A stretch of DNA of 64,000 nucleotides, taken from positions 124,001 through 188,000 of the forward strand of contig NZ_SDQO02000003.1 of the NCBI RefSeq assembly GCF_004382825.2. Direction: 5' to 3'. A program made the translations under genes and the position numbers. The notes beneath the pieces were generated by a model, which ran no database searches, was not told where the DNA came from, and saw nothing but the letters and a program-made list of their open reading frames with translations. Shown here in pieces: positions 49,668 through 58,974 of this stretch. Each line of letters opens with the position of its first letter. The first letter of the stretch is position 1. This stretch comes from Corynebacterium silvaticum (GTDB lineage: Bacteria > Actinomycetota > Actinomycetes > Mycobacteriales > Mycobacteriaceae).

Positions 49668-50866
49668 ACGGATTCCGCGATGGTCTTTGCGTAGCGAGCG
49701 ATAGCAAGTTCCTCGTTGGTAGGAACCACAAAGACCTTCACCGTGGAATCAGGGGTGGAGATTTCGCGGGCGCCGTCGGCACGCACTGCGTTGATCCCTC
49801 GATCGATCTTGATACCAAAGTTCTCAAGGTCTGCGAGAGCGTCGGCACGCACGGCGTCATCATTTTCGCCTACGCCTGCGGTGAAGGTGATGGCGTCGAT
49901 GCGTCCCAGAGCCACCATGTAGGAGCCGATGAAGCGGCGCAGCTGGTGGATGTAGACGTTGTAGGCAAGGCGAGCGTCTTCATTGCCCTCGGCGATCAGC
50001 TGGTGCAGCTCGCGGAAGTCATTAACGCCCGAGATGCCCTTCACACCGGAACGCTTGTTCAGCAGATCATCGATCTCGTCGATGCTCATGCCTGCGGTGC
50101 GGTACAGGTGGAAGATGATGCCTGGATCGATGTCGCCGGAGCGGGTGCCCATTGCCAAACCAGCCAGCGGGGTCATACCCATGGAGGTGTCAATCGGCTT
50201 ACCGTGGCGGATGGCAGCGGCAGAAGCGCCGTTGCCCAGGTGCAGGGTGATCTGGTTAACGCTCTCAGGGTCCTTGCCCAGGAGATCAGGAACCTGCTGC
50301 GAGATGTACTCGTGGCTGGTGCCGTGGAAGCCGTATCGACGCACACCGTTTTTCGCAGCGGTCTCATTTTCGATTGCGTACAGCGCAGCAGCCGGGGGCA
50401 TTGCGTGGAAGAAGCCGGTGTCAAACACAGCAACGTGTGGGATCTCAGGCAGCAGCTCGCGAGCGACCTCGATGCCGGAGATATTCGCTGGGTTGTGCAA
50501 AGGAGCCAGCGGAATGAGTCCGCGGATCCAGTCCACGACCTCATCAGTGATCAGCTCAGGCTGGGAGAAGACCTGACCGCCGTGCACGACGCGGTGACCG
50601 ACGGCTTCCAGCTCAACGTCCTTGGGGCCGCAGCCATGCTCGCCCATGAGTTTGAAGGCCAGGTCGAGGCCTGCGGTATGGTCGGCAATTGGGGCCTCCA
50701 CGACGTACTTCTCTCCGCCGTGCTTCAGCGTGATTTTGCCGTTTGGCTCACCGATTTGTTCGACGAGACCAGAGGCAAAGGGTGCGTCAGTTGCTTGCTG
50801 AGTGGGATCGACAAGTTGGAACTTGATCGATGAAGAGCCCGAATTGAGAACTAGGACCAGCGCCAT
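49664..50866 (-). CDS. ackA: Acetate kinase
   Basis: The enzyme interconverts acetyl phosphate and ADP with acetate and ATP. The 400-aa protein has [13 protein letters not shown] at the N-terminus, [14 protein letters not shown] and [12 protein letters not shown] in the middle, and [12 protein letters not shown] near residue 330. It follows pta by 3 bp, giving the usual pta-ackA operon for acetate activation and overflow. There is no terminator space before pknG, with which it overlaps tail to tail. Confidence 0.96.
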   Translation of the reverse strand: MALVLVLNSGSSSIKFQLVDPTQQATDAPFASGLVEQIGEPNGKITLKHGGEKYVVEAPIADHTAGLDLAFKLMGEHGCGPKDVELEAVGHRVVHGGQVFSQPELITDEVVDWIRGLIPLAPLHNPANISGIEVARELLPEIPHVAVFDTGFFHAMPPAAALYAIENETAAKNGVRRYGFHGTSHEYISQQVPDLLGKDPESVNQITLHLGNGASAAAIRHGKPIDTSMGMTPLAGLAMGTRSGDIDPGIIFHLYRTAGMSIDEIDDLLNKRSGVKGISGVNDFRELHQLIAEGNEDARLAYNVYIHQLRRFIGSYMVALGRIDAITFTAGVGENDDAVRADALADLENFGIKIDRGINAVRADGAREISTPDSTVKVFVVPTNEELAIARYAKTIAESV

Positions 50867-50869
50867 GTG

Positions 50870-52258
50870 CTATTTTCCTCCTGCTTGGATAGCGGTGATG
50901 GCAACGGTGTTCACAATATCGGCAACCGTCGCACCGCGAGACAAATCATTAACCGGCTTATTCAGGCCCTGTAGGATCGGGCCTACGGCCAGCGCGTGGC
51001 CGGTGCGCTGTGCAGTCTTGTATCCGATGTTTCCGGCCTCAAGGTCCGGGAAGATAAAGACGTTTGCATGGCCTGCAACCTCAGAGTTGGGCATCTTCTT
51101 AGCCGCAACACCTGGGTCACAAGCAGCGTCGAACTGCAATGGGCCATCGAGCTTGAGCTCGGGATCTAGCTCATGAGCCTTGGCCACTGCCGCAACAGAA
51201 CGGTCCACATCGGGGCCAGCTCCGGAGCTACCGGTGGAGTAAGACAACAGGGCGACGCGTGGATCAATACCAAACTGCGCTGCTGTGCGAGCAGAAACCA
51301 CTGCGATTTCTGCCAGCTGCTCAGCGGTGGGGTTGGGATTCACAGCGCAGTCGCCGAATGCCCAGAGGCGACCTCGCATCACCATCAGGAAGATCGACGA
51401 GACAACGGAGGTGCCCGGCGCGGTCTTGATGATCTGGAAGCTTGGCTTGATGGTGTGCGCGGTGGTGTGTGCAGCACCGGACACCATGCCGTCGGCAAGC
51501 CCCTCGTGGATCATCATGGTGGCGTAGTAGGAGATGTCCTTCATGGTCTCCCGAGCCTCTTCGATGGTCACGCCCTTCTTTTTGCGCAACTCAGCAAAGT
51601 CAGCGGCGAACTTCTCCGCATTAGGGTCGGTGGCCGGATCCTGGAGGTGAGCCTTAGAGAGGTCAAAACCCAGCTCTGCCGCGCGAGCGGTGATGGTCTC
51701 CGGGTTACCCAGAATGGTCAGCTCACAGATGTCTTGAGCAAGCAACTGGTGTGCTGCCTCAAGAATGCGGTCATCGTCGCTTTCCGGCAGAACGATGTGG
51801 GATTGCTGTGCTTTAGCCTGGTCGAGCAGCCATGATTCAAAAACAGGAGCGCTCATAATAACGGGGGACTCAACGTTCAAGCCCGCGCGAATCTTCTCCA
51901 TGCCGGCTTCGGTCTCTGCTTCTTCGGCGGTGAACGTAGCGGCTAGGACGGCACCTAGCTCGGCGCATTCCTCTGCGGCGAGGTCGATGTGCAGGCCGGG
52001 GGCGTCGATAAGCAGAAGGAGGGGAATGCCCAAAGCGGAGGCTGCTCGGGCATCAAAGTTGACGTTTCCAGAGCCGATGAACAATCCGGGGCGGTTTTCT
52101 AGCGGCTTAGACGCCAGAATTGCTGCGAGGTCAGCCTGCTTTTCGACGAGCTGCTGAACCGGAAGTCCGAGGCGATCTGCAAAAGTGTCGACGGCAAACC
52201 CGTCAAAGTTGCGTCCTGCGCGGGTGAGCAGGACTGATGCGTGCTGAATTTCAGTCAC
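50870..52258 (-). CDS. pta: Phosphate acetyltransferase
   Basis: The enzyme converts acetyl-CoA and phosphate to acetyl phosphate. The 462-aa protein has an N-terminal DRTGG/BioD-like domain of about 130 residues. The catalytic PTA domain starts at IVLPESDDDRILEAA, with DGMVSGAAHTTAHTIKPSFQ and LLSYSTGSSGAGPDVD as family marks. It is shorter than the 700-aa enterobacterial form, as in other corynebacteria. The gene begins 240 bp from the divergent fprA. Confidence 0.94.
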   Translation of the reverse strand: MTEIQHASVLLTRAGRNFDGFAVDTFADRLGLPVQQLVEKQADLAAILASKPLENRPGLFIGSGNVNFDARAASALGIPLLLLIDAPGLHIDLAAEECAELGAVLAATFTAEEAETEAGMEKIRAGLNVESPVIMSAPVFESWLLDQAKAQQSHIVLPESDDDRILEAAHQLLAQDICELTILGNPETITARAAELGFDLSKAHLQDPATDPNAEKFAADFAELRKKKGVTIEEARETMKDISYYATMMIHEGLADGMVSGAAHTTAHTIKPSFQIIKTAPGTSVVSSIFLMVMRGRLWAFGDCAVNPNPTAEQLAEIAVVSARTAAQFGIDPRVALLSYSTGSSGAGPDVDRSVAAVAKAHELDPELKLDGPLQFDAACDPGVAAKKMPNSEVAGHANVFIFPDLEAGNIGYKTAQRTGHALAVGPILQGLNKPVNDLSRGATVADIVNTVAITAIQAGGK

Positions 52259-52497
52259 TTACGCGATCCTTTCATGGCCAAAAGAATGCGTTGACACCAT
52301 GATTGAAGGGCTCAACGCATACTCGGTATGCTTCGCAAGCGAGTTTACCGTGAAACTGCTCTCGTTTTATACAAACCTGAAGGTTGCTTACACTGGCAGC
52401 CCGCAGCGTAAACTAGAACAATCACCCCTAAATAGGCCCCCTAACCGGCTTGTTTTAAAATTTTTAACATTCAAAACTCTCGCTCAGTATAGGAATT

Positions 52498-53859
52498 GTG
52501 ACATTAATGACTGAACCAATGCGTGTAGCCATCATAGGCGCGGGCCCAGCCGGGATTTATGCTTCTGACCTACTAGTAAAATCAGAGGTAGACGTAAAGA
52601 TCGATCTCTTTGAGCGCATGCCCGCACCCTTCGGATTGATCCGTTATGGAGTAGCACCGGACCATCCGCGCATCAAGGGCATCATCAAATCCCTTCACAA
52701 TGTCCTAGATAAACCTGAGATTCGTCTGCTGGGAAACATTGACGTAGGCAAGGACATCACCATCGATGAGCTACGCCAGTATTATGACGCCATCATTTTC
52801 TCCACCGGCGCTGTAGCCGACCGTTACCTTGAGATCCCCGGCTCGGATCTCAAGGGCTCTTATGGCGCAGGCGAGTTCGTGGGCTTCTACGACGGCAACC
52901 CCGACTTCGAGCGCAGCTGGGATCTCTCAGCCAAGCAGGTCGCAGTTATCGGCGTGGGCAACGTGGGCCTCGACGTGTCGCGCATCCTCGCCAAGACCGG
53001 CGACGAGCTCCTGGTCACCGAGATCCCCGACAACGTCTACGAGGCCCTGAAGAACAATCAGGCCGAGGAAGTCCACGTCTTTGGACGCCGGGGACCTGCA
53101 CAGGTTAAGTTCTCCCCGATGGAGTTGAAAGAGCTCGACCACTCTCCCACCATCGAGGTTGTGGTTAATCCCGAGGACATCGATTACGACGAGGCCTCCA
53201 TCGAGGCTCGCCACGCGTCCAAGTCCCAGGATCTGGTCTGCCAAACCCTGGAGAACTACGCGATGCGCGACCCCAAGGGCGCACCTCACAAGCTTTTCAT
53301 CCACCTCTTTGAGTCTCCCGTCGAGATCCTCGGCGAGGATGGACAAGTGGTGGGCCTGCGCACCGAGCGCACCGAATACGACGGCCAGGGCGGGGTCCGC
53401 AACACCGGCACGTTCACCGATTGGCCAGTTCAGGCTGTCTACCGCGCCGTAGGTTACCGCTCAGAGGCCATCAGCGACGTGCCTTTTGACCCCACCAACC
53501 ACGTCATCCCCAATGACGGCGGACATGTCCTCCATGAGGGCGCCATCGTTCCCGGCCTCTACACCACCGGATGGATCAAGCGCGGCCCCGTGGGACTCAT
53601 CGGCAACACCAAGTCCGACGCCAAGGAGACCACAGAAATGCTGGTCACGGACTGGAAAGATGGAAAGCTCACCGCAGCTGCAGAGCGTGACGACGCCGCC
53701 ATCGTCGACTTCCTCAAAACCCGAGGCATCGCCGTAACCACCTGGGACGGCTGGCACATTCTCGACGCCGCAGAGCGCAAACTCGGCGAGGCCGAAGGCC
53801 GGGAACGCAAGAAGATCGTGGAGTGGGATGAGATGGTCTCTCATGCAGCATCCGAATGA
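52498..53859 (+). CDS. fprA: Ferredoxin/adrenodoxin--NADP+ reductase FprA
   Basis: This flavoprotein of the adrenodoxin-reductase type (453 aa) has an FAD site IIGAGPAGIYASD near residue 11 and an NADP site VIGVGNVGLDVSRILAKTG near 150. GYRSEAI and GWIKRGPVGLIGNTKSDA, close to the FAD in this family, lie near the C-terminus. It passes electrons between NADPH and ferredoxin. The GTG at 52498, ATG at 52507 and ATG at 52519 are all possible starts. A DNA stretch rich in A and T precedes it. Confidence 0.92.
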   Translation: MTLMTEPMRVAIIGAGPAGIYASDLLVKSEVDVKIDLFERMPAPFGLIRYGVAPDHPRIKGIIKSLHNVLDKPEIRLLGNIDVGKDITIDELRQYYDAIIFSTGAVADRYLEIPGSDLKGSYGAGEFVGFYDGNPDFERSWDLSAKQVAVIGVGNVGLDVSRILAKTGDELLVTEIPDNVYEALKNNQAEEVHVFGRRGPAQVKFSPMELKELDHSPTIEVVVNPEDIDYDEASIEARHASKSQDLVCQTLENYAMRDPKGAPHKLFIHLFESPVEILGEDGQVVGLRTERTEYDGQGGVRNTGTFTDWPVQAVYRAVGYRSEAISDVPFDPTNHVIPNDGGHVLHEGAIVPGLYTTGWIKRGPVGLIGNTKSDAKETTEMLVTDWKDGKLTAAAERDDAAIVDFLKTRGIAVTTWDGWHILDAAERKLGEAEGRERKKIVEWDEMVSHAASE

Positions 53860-54331
53860 GATGAACGCCATCTTTGCGGTGTCCGCGCTGAAAGATCTTT
53901 CACCTCTTGAGGTTCATAAGATCTACAAGCTCCGAGTGGATGTCTTTGTCCATGAGCAGCGAGCACCCTACAAAGAAATCGACGAGATCGACGCCCAAGA
54001 CACCACGCTGCACGTCCAAGCCTGGTCGCCGCAGCGAGAGATCCTGGGCGTAGCTCGGGTCTTCCCCGAAGGCTCCGTGGTTCGCCTGGGCAGGTTCGTA
54101 GTGGCCAAGGAACAGCGCGGGACTGGCCTGGGGCGCGAGTTGTTGTTCCAAACGTTGCGCCTTATCCATGAGCAATATCCCGGGCGAGAAACCTTTATAC
54201 ATACCCAATCAGCATTGGAAGGCTACTACGCAGCCTATGGTTTTATCCGATCAGGCTCGCAGTTTGAGGAAGACGGAATACCGCACCTTCCCATGACCCT
54301 CAGCGCAGAAAAACTCGCTCATTTATTCTAG
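53843..54331 (+). CDS. ElaA-like GNAT acetyltransferase
   Basis: This is a single GNAT domain of about 162 aa. YKLRVDVFVHEQRAPYKEID at the N-terminus, RLGRFVVAKEQRGTGLGREL as acetyl-CoA motif and FEEDGIPHLPM at the end match the ElaA group. Starts at 53843 (overlapping fprA by 17 bp) or 53861 (just after its stop) are both possible, so it is probably coupled to fprA. The acetyl acceptor is unknown. Confidence 0.83.
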   Translation: MQHPNEMNAIFAVSALKDLSPLEVHKIYKLRVDVFVHEQRAPYKEIDEIDAQDTTLHVQAWSPQREILGVARVFPEGSVVRLGRFVVAKEQRGTGLGRELLFQTLRLIHEQYPGRETFIHTQSALEGYYAAYGFIRSGSQFEEDGIPHLPMTLSAEKLAHLF

Positions 54332-54340
54332 ATCGACCAG

Positions 54341-54368
54341 AAACCCACAGTATATAAGCTGTGGGTTT
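54341..54368 (+). terminator. Terminator after the fprA-acetyltransferase pair
   Basis: AAACCCACAG and CTGTGGGTTT pair around TATATAAG and are followed by TCTTTTTG. Confidence 0.85.
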
Positions 54369-54452
54369 TCTTTTTGAGGTCTTTACGGGTTAGAACGTTT
54401 GTGCTAGGGTTGGTTTTGCTATTAGGACTGCGGGGACCTCATAGGGGGAATC

Positions 54453-55613
54453 ATGAAAACTTGGGGGACGTATCGTGGATGCGACATGGAAGACCCTCTC
54501 TGCGTAAGCGAGCGGCTGGCGCTGCAATTTGAATACCACAGGTGGTCACAGCTCATCCCGAGCAAAGACACCGATATAGAGGAATACTGCGTTTCCATCG
54601 GAGAAAGAATCAACAAGGGTCCACGCTATGTGGAACTCCGCATTGATGCCGTGCAGACGCTCAAGGCCTTACCGCTACTGCACCAGCTGGAGCTCAGCCT
54701 GTGGCATCTTGATTTCTCGCGGCTCATCGCCATTGCCCAATCTTTATACGGAGTTGAGCCCGATTTCTTTGACGTCATCGACCAGACACTCGCCCACCAC
54801 CTGCATCCCAAGCGCCCGAACCAGAAGGTGCCAGGAACCCAAGCCATTCGGCGTTTCCTGCACAAACTCCTGGAGTCCCTCCATGAAGCTATTGAAGAAC
54901 CCGAGCAGAAACTTGAACCGCGCGTTAGCTTCTTTGAGACCTACCGAGGGAAAACGGTGATCGAGGCTGTGGTGGATAATGGCACAGCACATGTGCTGAA
55001 AGAACGCCTGTCCCAGCTTTCGCGTGAACATGAGTGCACCGATGCGGAGGCTCTTTTCTTCTTAGCCGCAAGGCAAGCTCCGACGGTGCACCTCTATTCA
55101 GCAAAAGGCAGCAACGTAATCGAGACCATTGACGGCTCCTCCTTTGATGCCTCCACCAGCGAGGCAATCACGGCTGCCGCAACATGGCGAGACATTGATC
55201 CCTATAAAGACACCACGCTCGCCCAATACAAATTTACTGGCGACCTACGCCGCTGGATCCAAGCTCGCGACGGAACCTGCCAGTTCCCGGGCTGCAATGT
55301 TGCCGCCTGGCGCTGCGACATTGACCATATTCAAGAGTATGACCTCAACGGCCCTACTAAAGCCGACAACGCCCAATGTCTATGCCGCAAGCACCACAAT
55401 CTCAAGACCTCTAAAGCAGTGGATTGCGTTGCCGGAGAAGACGGCGAGGTGACCTGGTTACTGGATAATGATCTTCGCGTCACCACAGTGCCCGAGGTCA
55501 TTATCAGCGGACAACGTATGTTTGGTCAGTCATTTATCCAACGTGCGGCCAAGCGGATTAAGAAGCGCCGTCAAAGGACTCGTGAGTATGTGGTTGATGC
55601 CCCGCCATTCTAG
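54453..55613 (+). CDS. HNH endonuclease domain protein
   Basis: The 386-aa protein has a helical N-terminal region resembling the DUF222-type domain common in actinobacterial HNH proteins. The C-terminal HNH nuclease starts at about residue 270: ARDGTCQFPGC, then CDIDHIQEYDLNGPT and NAQCLCRKHHNLKT, with the Cys pairs and DH catalytic motif intact. AGGGGGAA precedes the ATG. The last 56 bp overlap the convergent PurT-like gene. Its target and role (mobile element, DNA processing) are unknown. Confidence 0.85.
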   Translation: MKTWGTYRGCDMEDPLCVSERLALQFEYHRWSQLIPSKDTDIEEYCVSIGERINKGPRYVELRIDAVQTLKALPLLHQLELSLWHLDFSRLIAIAQSLYGVEPDFFDVIDQTLAHHLHPKRPNQKVPGTQAIRRFLHKLLESLHEAIEEPEQKLEPRVSFFETYRGKTVIEAVVDNGTAHVLKERLSQLSREHECTDAEALFFLAARQAPTVHLYSAKGSNVIETIDGSSFDASTSEAITAAATWRDIDPYKDTTLAQYKFTGDLRRWIQARDGTCQFPGCNVAAWRCDIDHIQEYDLNGPTKADNAQCLCRKHHNLKTSKAVDCVAGEDGEVTWLLDNDLRVTTVPEVIISGQRMFGQSFIQRAAKRIKKRRQRTREYVVDAPPF

Positions 55614-56613
55614 AGATGGCCAGCATTGCTCGGTCAACTGCTTCGACCGTGGTATCCGCCGTAGATAGTGCCACGGCCCCGCGCTGCGTAATCGCCACAT
55701 GGATTTCCGGCATGTTCAGCGCTTGGACAACAGACGCACGGGTAACTGGCCTGACGTCATTAGAAAAGGCGATTGCTCCTGGGGTGACCAAGGTTGCGTC
55801 AATGGGCAGACCCAGCACAGCGCGGGCATGGAGCGTGAATTGGTCAAAGCGCTGTGTTGCGCAGGTGACGGCACCGCTGCGGAATGGGTAGGGCGAGAGT
55901 TCGGAGAAGTAGACGTCCTCGCCGATCACAAAGAGCTTCACACCGAAAATCCCGCGGCCTCCTACGGCGTTAGTGATACGCGCTGCCACGCTGCGAGCGT
56001 TGTCCAAAGCGATAGAGTTCAATTCGACTGGCTGCGCTGCCCCGATAAGGACTCCGTCTTGGCGTATGTGGACGATCGGCTCACAGAACCATGTGGCGAG
56101 CTTCCCGGTCTCGGGGTCTAAAGAGCGTACGGCTAGCAGGGTGATCTCATAGTCAAACTCGACGTATCGTTCGACAACCATGCGGCCACCTTCCCATGCC
56201 GTCGCGCAATCCTCGGCGGAGGTCAGAAGGTGGAGCGAGTTGGCGGACTTGGCCACGCAGGGGTATCCGAGTTCGTTGGCGACGTCGAGAAGCTCGTGCT
56301 CAGAGGAGGCAAACAGAAATTTGCTCATGGGCAGGCCAAGTTTCTCGGTGGCGATTCGGCGGATTCCCTCGCGGTCATACGCGCAGGGCGAGGGCACGAG
56401 GAGGTCGCCGATGCCGGCAGGAATGTTTTTGGTCACAGGGACCACATAGTCCGGCTGGTGTTGTTCAATATCCGCGAGCGTTGCATCCGCTAGCACCGTG
56501 ACCTCGGCGCCAAGATCGGCAAAAGCCAAGGCGAGCCTTTTCCCCAGGTCGGTGTTGCCAAGAACCAGAACTCGGGTTGGGTCGGGTGAAACAATGTACT
56601 CGGGGATAAACAT
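55558..56613 (-). CDS. Degenerate PurT-like ATP-grasp protein
   Basis: The 351-aa protein follows formate-dependent GAR transformylase PurT from LVLGNTDLGKRLALAFADLG through REGIRRIATEKLGLP, FDYEITLLAV and GIFGVKLFV. It is about 40 residues short: roughly 30 residues after the first Rossmann strand are missing. The ATP-grasp loop, which I recall as VMSSSGKGQ in E. coli, reads SANSLHLLTS. The SPRPHDTG segment reads SPYPFRSG. It therefore probably lacks normal activity or has a new role, although the frame is open. It overlaps the HNH gene tail. Confidence 0.72.
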   Translation of the reverse strand: MFIPEYIVSPDPTRVLVLGNTDLGKRLALAFADLGAEVTVLADATLADIEQHQPDYVVPVTKNIPAGIGDLLVPSPCAYDREGIRRIATEKLGLPMSKFLFASSEHELLDVANELGYPCVAKSANSLHLLTSAEDCATAWEGGRMVVERYVEFDYEITLLAVRSLDPETGKLATWFCEPIVHIRQDGVLIGAAQPVELNSIALDNARSVAARITNAVGGRGIFGVKLFVIGEDVYFSELSPYPFRSGAVTCATQRFDQFTLHARAVLGLPIDATLVTPGAIAFSNDVRPVTRASVVQALNMPEIHVAITQRGAVALSTADTTVEAVDRAMLAISRMAGHQPHTHESFDGAS

Positions 56614-56671
56614 GTCATTTATGCTACAAGGCGGCTACCACGAAGAGCGCCTAACGCGCTAAAGTTCGCTT

Positions 56672-57175
56672 ATGGCATACCACGCAGACTCAGCAGATCT
56701 TGAGAACAAAGAAGTCCTGACTTGGGATGGGTTCGGCAACGCGAATCGTGAACTCGCCCAGCAGATCGTCGATGACGGCTACGACCCAGAAATCATTGTG
56801 GCTGTCGCACGTGGCGGACTCGTCCCCGCCGGCGCGCTGTCCTACTCCATGGGAGTAAAGCTTTCCGACGCCATCAACGTCGAGTTTTACACCGACGTCA
56901 ACGAGACCCTGCCGGATCCTGTGCTGCTTGAGCCGCTCCTGGACACCAACTCGATCAAAGGCCATAGGGTCCTCGTGGTCGATGATGTCGCCGATTCTGG
57001 ACGCACACTCCAGCTCGTACTCAAACTCCTTGAGTCGCATGGCGCTGAGGTCCGCTCCGCGGTGATCTACGCGAAGAGTCGCTCTGTCGTATCCCCCACG
57101 TATGTGTGGAAGCACACCGACGAGTGGATCGTCTTCCCATGGTCAGCTGAGCCACCGGTAACCAAGCAGGCATAA
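56672..57175 (+). CDS. Phosphoribosyltransferase (xanthine/guanine type)
   Basis: This type I PRTase has 167 aa. The PRPP loop is RVLVVDDVADSGRTLQLVL near residue 103 and the pyrophosphate loop is VAVARGGLVPAG near residue 45. The C-terminal WIVFPW is typical of Gpt-like purine salvage enzymes and of the family annotated as putative phosphoribosyltransferases beside purine genes. It is divergent from the PurT-like gene across 58 bp. The base used is not certain. Confidence 0.85.
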   Translation: MAYHADSADLENKEVLTWDGFGNANRELAQQIVDDGYDPEIIVAVARGGLVPAGALSYSMGVKLSDAINVEFYTDVNETLPDPVLLEPLLDTNSIKGHRVLVVDDVADSGRTLQLVLKLLESHGAEVRSAVIYAKSRSVVSPTYVWKHTDEWIVFPWSAEPPVTKQA

Positions 57176-57176
57176 G

Positions 57177-57204
57177 AAAAAGCGCCCCGGGGGGCGCTTT
57201 TTTC
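57177..57204. terminator. Bidirectional terminator
   Basis: AAAAAGCGCCCC and GGGGCGCTTTTT form a GC-rich stem with T runs on both strands. It lies between the convergent phosphoribosyltransferase and DsbB-like genes. Confidence 0.88.
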
Positions 57205-57212
57205 ATAGGTCT

Positions 57213-58703
57213 TTAGGAAAGCTTGAGCTCGTGCACTACGTCACGGTCACCGTCGTGGGCGAGCACAAAGGCGCTCTTTCCGGCAATGGCGACGTCGCGG
57301 ACGTCGTTAAGCTCAGGGAGGTTACGGGTCTCCTTGACGCTGAAGTCCTTCATGTCGATGGTCAGCAGGCTGTTGTGTTCCTTGGATAGGACATACAGGG
57401 TGCCGTCGTGAAGGTCTGCGCCGACTGGGTAAACGCCCTCGGCATCGAGCACGCCCTCGCGAACCAGCTTGTTGTCTTCCTTGGAGAACTCAGAAATAAC
57501 AACCTGCTTGGAGCGCTTATGAGGAACGCTGAGGGTGACAAAGGTATCGGCTTTGCTTTCCGACGCCACGGTCAGCGTGTAAGCCATGCGAGCACGAATA
57601 GTACGTAGCTCAGGGCGTCCCTTGGAGTCAAAGATCGGCATGATGTCACCGGAGGTTTCGGTGAAATCCTTCCAAGCGATCTTCTCGTCGACCTCGTCCT
57701 GGATCACAGCACCATAGACGGTCTTGTTCTGGGCGATGGCCACCAGACCACCAGGCTTGAAGAAGGCCGCATCCACGGTGCTGTGGATATCGGAGCCGTT
57801 GGGGACGTCGACACGCGCGAAGGAGGAGTGCTCCTTGAAGTTCTTGTCGGTGTAGTAGAAGCCGCCCTTGGTAGAAACCAGGCCGAACTTCTGGTTCTCG
57901 GAATCATAAGCGATACCTGCGGCACGGCCCTTTCCGCGGAAGCCCGTGACGTCGAAGCCGATCTCATGGGTACCAGCAAGCTCAAGGGTCTTCTTGCCTG
58001 CTACCGGAGTGGTGTCAAACTCCACGCCCTTGTAAGGATCGGGAGCATTGAACTTGTGCAAACGGATGTCGCTGAGGGACTCATACTGGTGCTCTTTATC
58101 CCAGTACTTTGCAGTCTGAGCGATGTTGAAGGTGAAGCGAGCTGGGTCGCCGGCGCCTGCGTAAGGGGGGATGCCGTTACCGATAAGGAACTGGACGCAG
58201 TTAGCGCAGGTGATAACGATGGCTACGATCGCAACAAACTTGGTAGCAGGTGAGAATTTCTTCACCTCTACCTCGGAAGAAATGAACTCCTGCTGGAGCA
58301 TTTTGTCCTTGCCGATGAAGATCAAGCCAACGGCGAGAACACCAATAACAACCCAGTACACCAGAATGCCCCAGGTGTACGTGTGCACGCCGAGCACGGC
58401 GTCGCCAAAGCCCTGTCCTAGGTCAGCATTCGCGCGGCCACCCCAGTGTCGCACCGTTGTGTACAGGTAGTAGAAAGCGACCAAAAGGAGCGTAACCACA
58501 TAGCGCATGCGAGCGCCGTAGCGCAGGATAAAGACGCCCAAGGCACCGATCAAAACCATGCCAAAACGCTCGTTACCACAGAGAATGCACGGGGATTCGC
58601 CGTTGATAAAGCCGAGGTAGATGTTGGCCACGCCCACCGGGAACGCCATGATAATAAAGACTGCTGCGGCCAGAATGAAACGGAAAACTTTTGCGTTAAA
58701 CAT
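57213..58703 (-). CDS. DsbB-like membrane domain fused to an extracytoplasmic beta-propeller-like domain
   Basis: The first about 140 residues resemble disulfide-bond protein B: four helices, with the redox pair in GESPCILCGNERFGM near residue 35. A fifth helix near 155-175 carries a further ITCANC. The remaining 310 residues form a soluble domain with repeated hydrophobic-strand units (AGIAYDSENQKFGLVSTKG, DLHDGTLYVLSKEHNSLLTI, DVAIAGKSAFVLAHDG), best read as a beta-propeller outside the membrane. A 55-aa membrane protein gene sits directly upstream. Oxidation of exported proteins is likely; the fusion is unusual. Confidence 0.72.
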   Translation of the reverse strand: MFNAKVFRFILAAAVFIIMAFPVGVANIYLGFINGESPCILCGNERFGMVLIGALGVFILRYGARMRYVVTLLLVAFYYLYTTVRHWGGRANADLGQGFGDAVLGVHTYTWGILVYWVVIGVLAVGLIFIGKDKMLQQEFISSEVEVKKFSPATKFVAIVAIVITCANCVQFLIGNGIPPYAGAGDPARFTFNIAQTAKYWDKEHQYESLSDIRLHKFNAPDPYKGVEFDTTPVAGKKTLELAGTHEIGFDVTGFRGKGRAAGIAYDSENQKFGLVSTKGGFYYTDKNFKEHSSFARVDVPNGSDIHSTVDAAFFKPGGLVAIAQNKTVYGAVIQDEVDEKIAWKDFTETSGDIMPIFDSKGRPELRTIRARMAYTLTVASESKADTFVTLSVPHKRSKQVVISEFSKEDNKLVREGVLDAEGVYPVGADLHDGTLYVLSKEHNSLLTIDMKDFSVKETRNLPELNDVRDVAIAGKSAFVLAHDGDRDVVHELKLS

Positions 58704-58871
58704 TTAGAGGTTCACCGCCGGGACAATCGAGGTGGCGGAAGCCATGAAGAACATCAGCACAGAAAATGCGAATGATCCGACTAACAATCCAAACGCCAGC
58801 TTTTCTTTTTCTGGTTTGAGGAATACCAGAATGAGTGCCGCGGCACACAAACTGTAGAAAACAAACTCCAC
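58704..58871 (-). CDS. Small membrane protein upstream of DsbB-like gene (55 aa)
   Basis: This 55-aa protein starts at GTG 58871 with AAAGG seven bases upstream. It has two membrane helices (about 3-18 and 25-44) joined by a KPEKEKL turn and ends IVPAVNL. Its TAA abuts the ATG of the DsbB-like gene, so both are surely co-translated. The tight link suggests a subunit or assembly partner of that protein. No family is recognised. Confidence 0.72.
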   Translation of the reverse strand: MEFVFYSLCAAALILVFLKPEKEKLAFGLLVGSFAFSVLMFFMASATSIVPAVNL

Positions 58872-58974
58872 GAGAGAGCCTTTCCTAGTTGAGGGAAAAC
58901 TATGACTTACAAATGATAAAGCTAAACGTATGGTGCACCGAATTTAGGAAAGAGTTTTGTTAGAAAGAACACAT

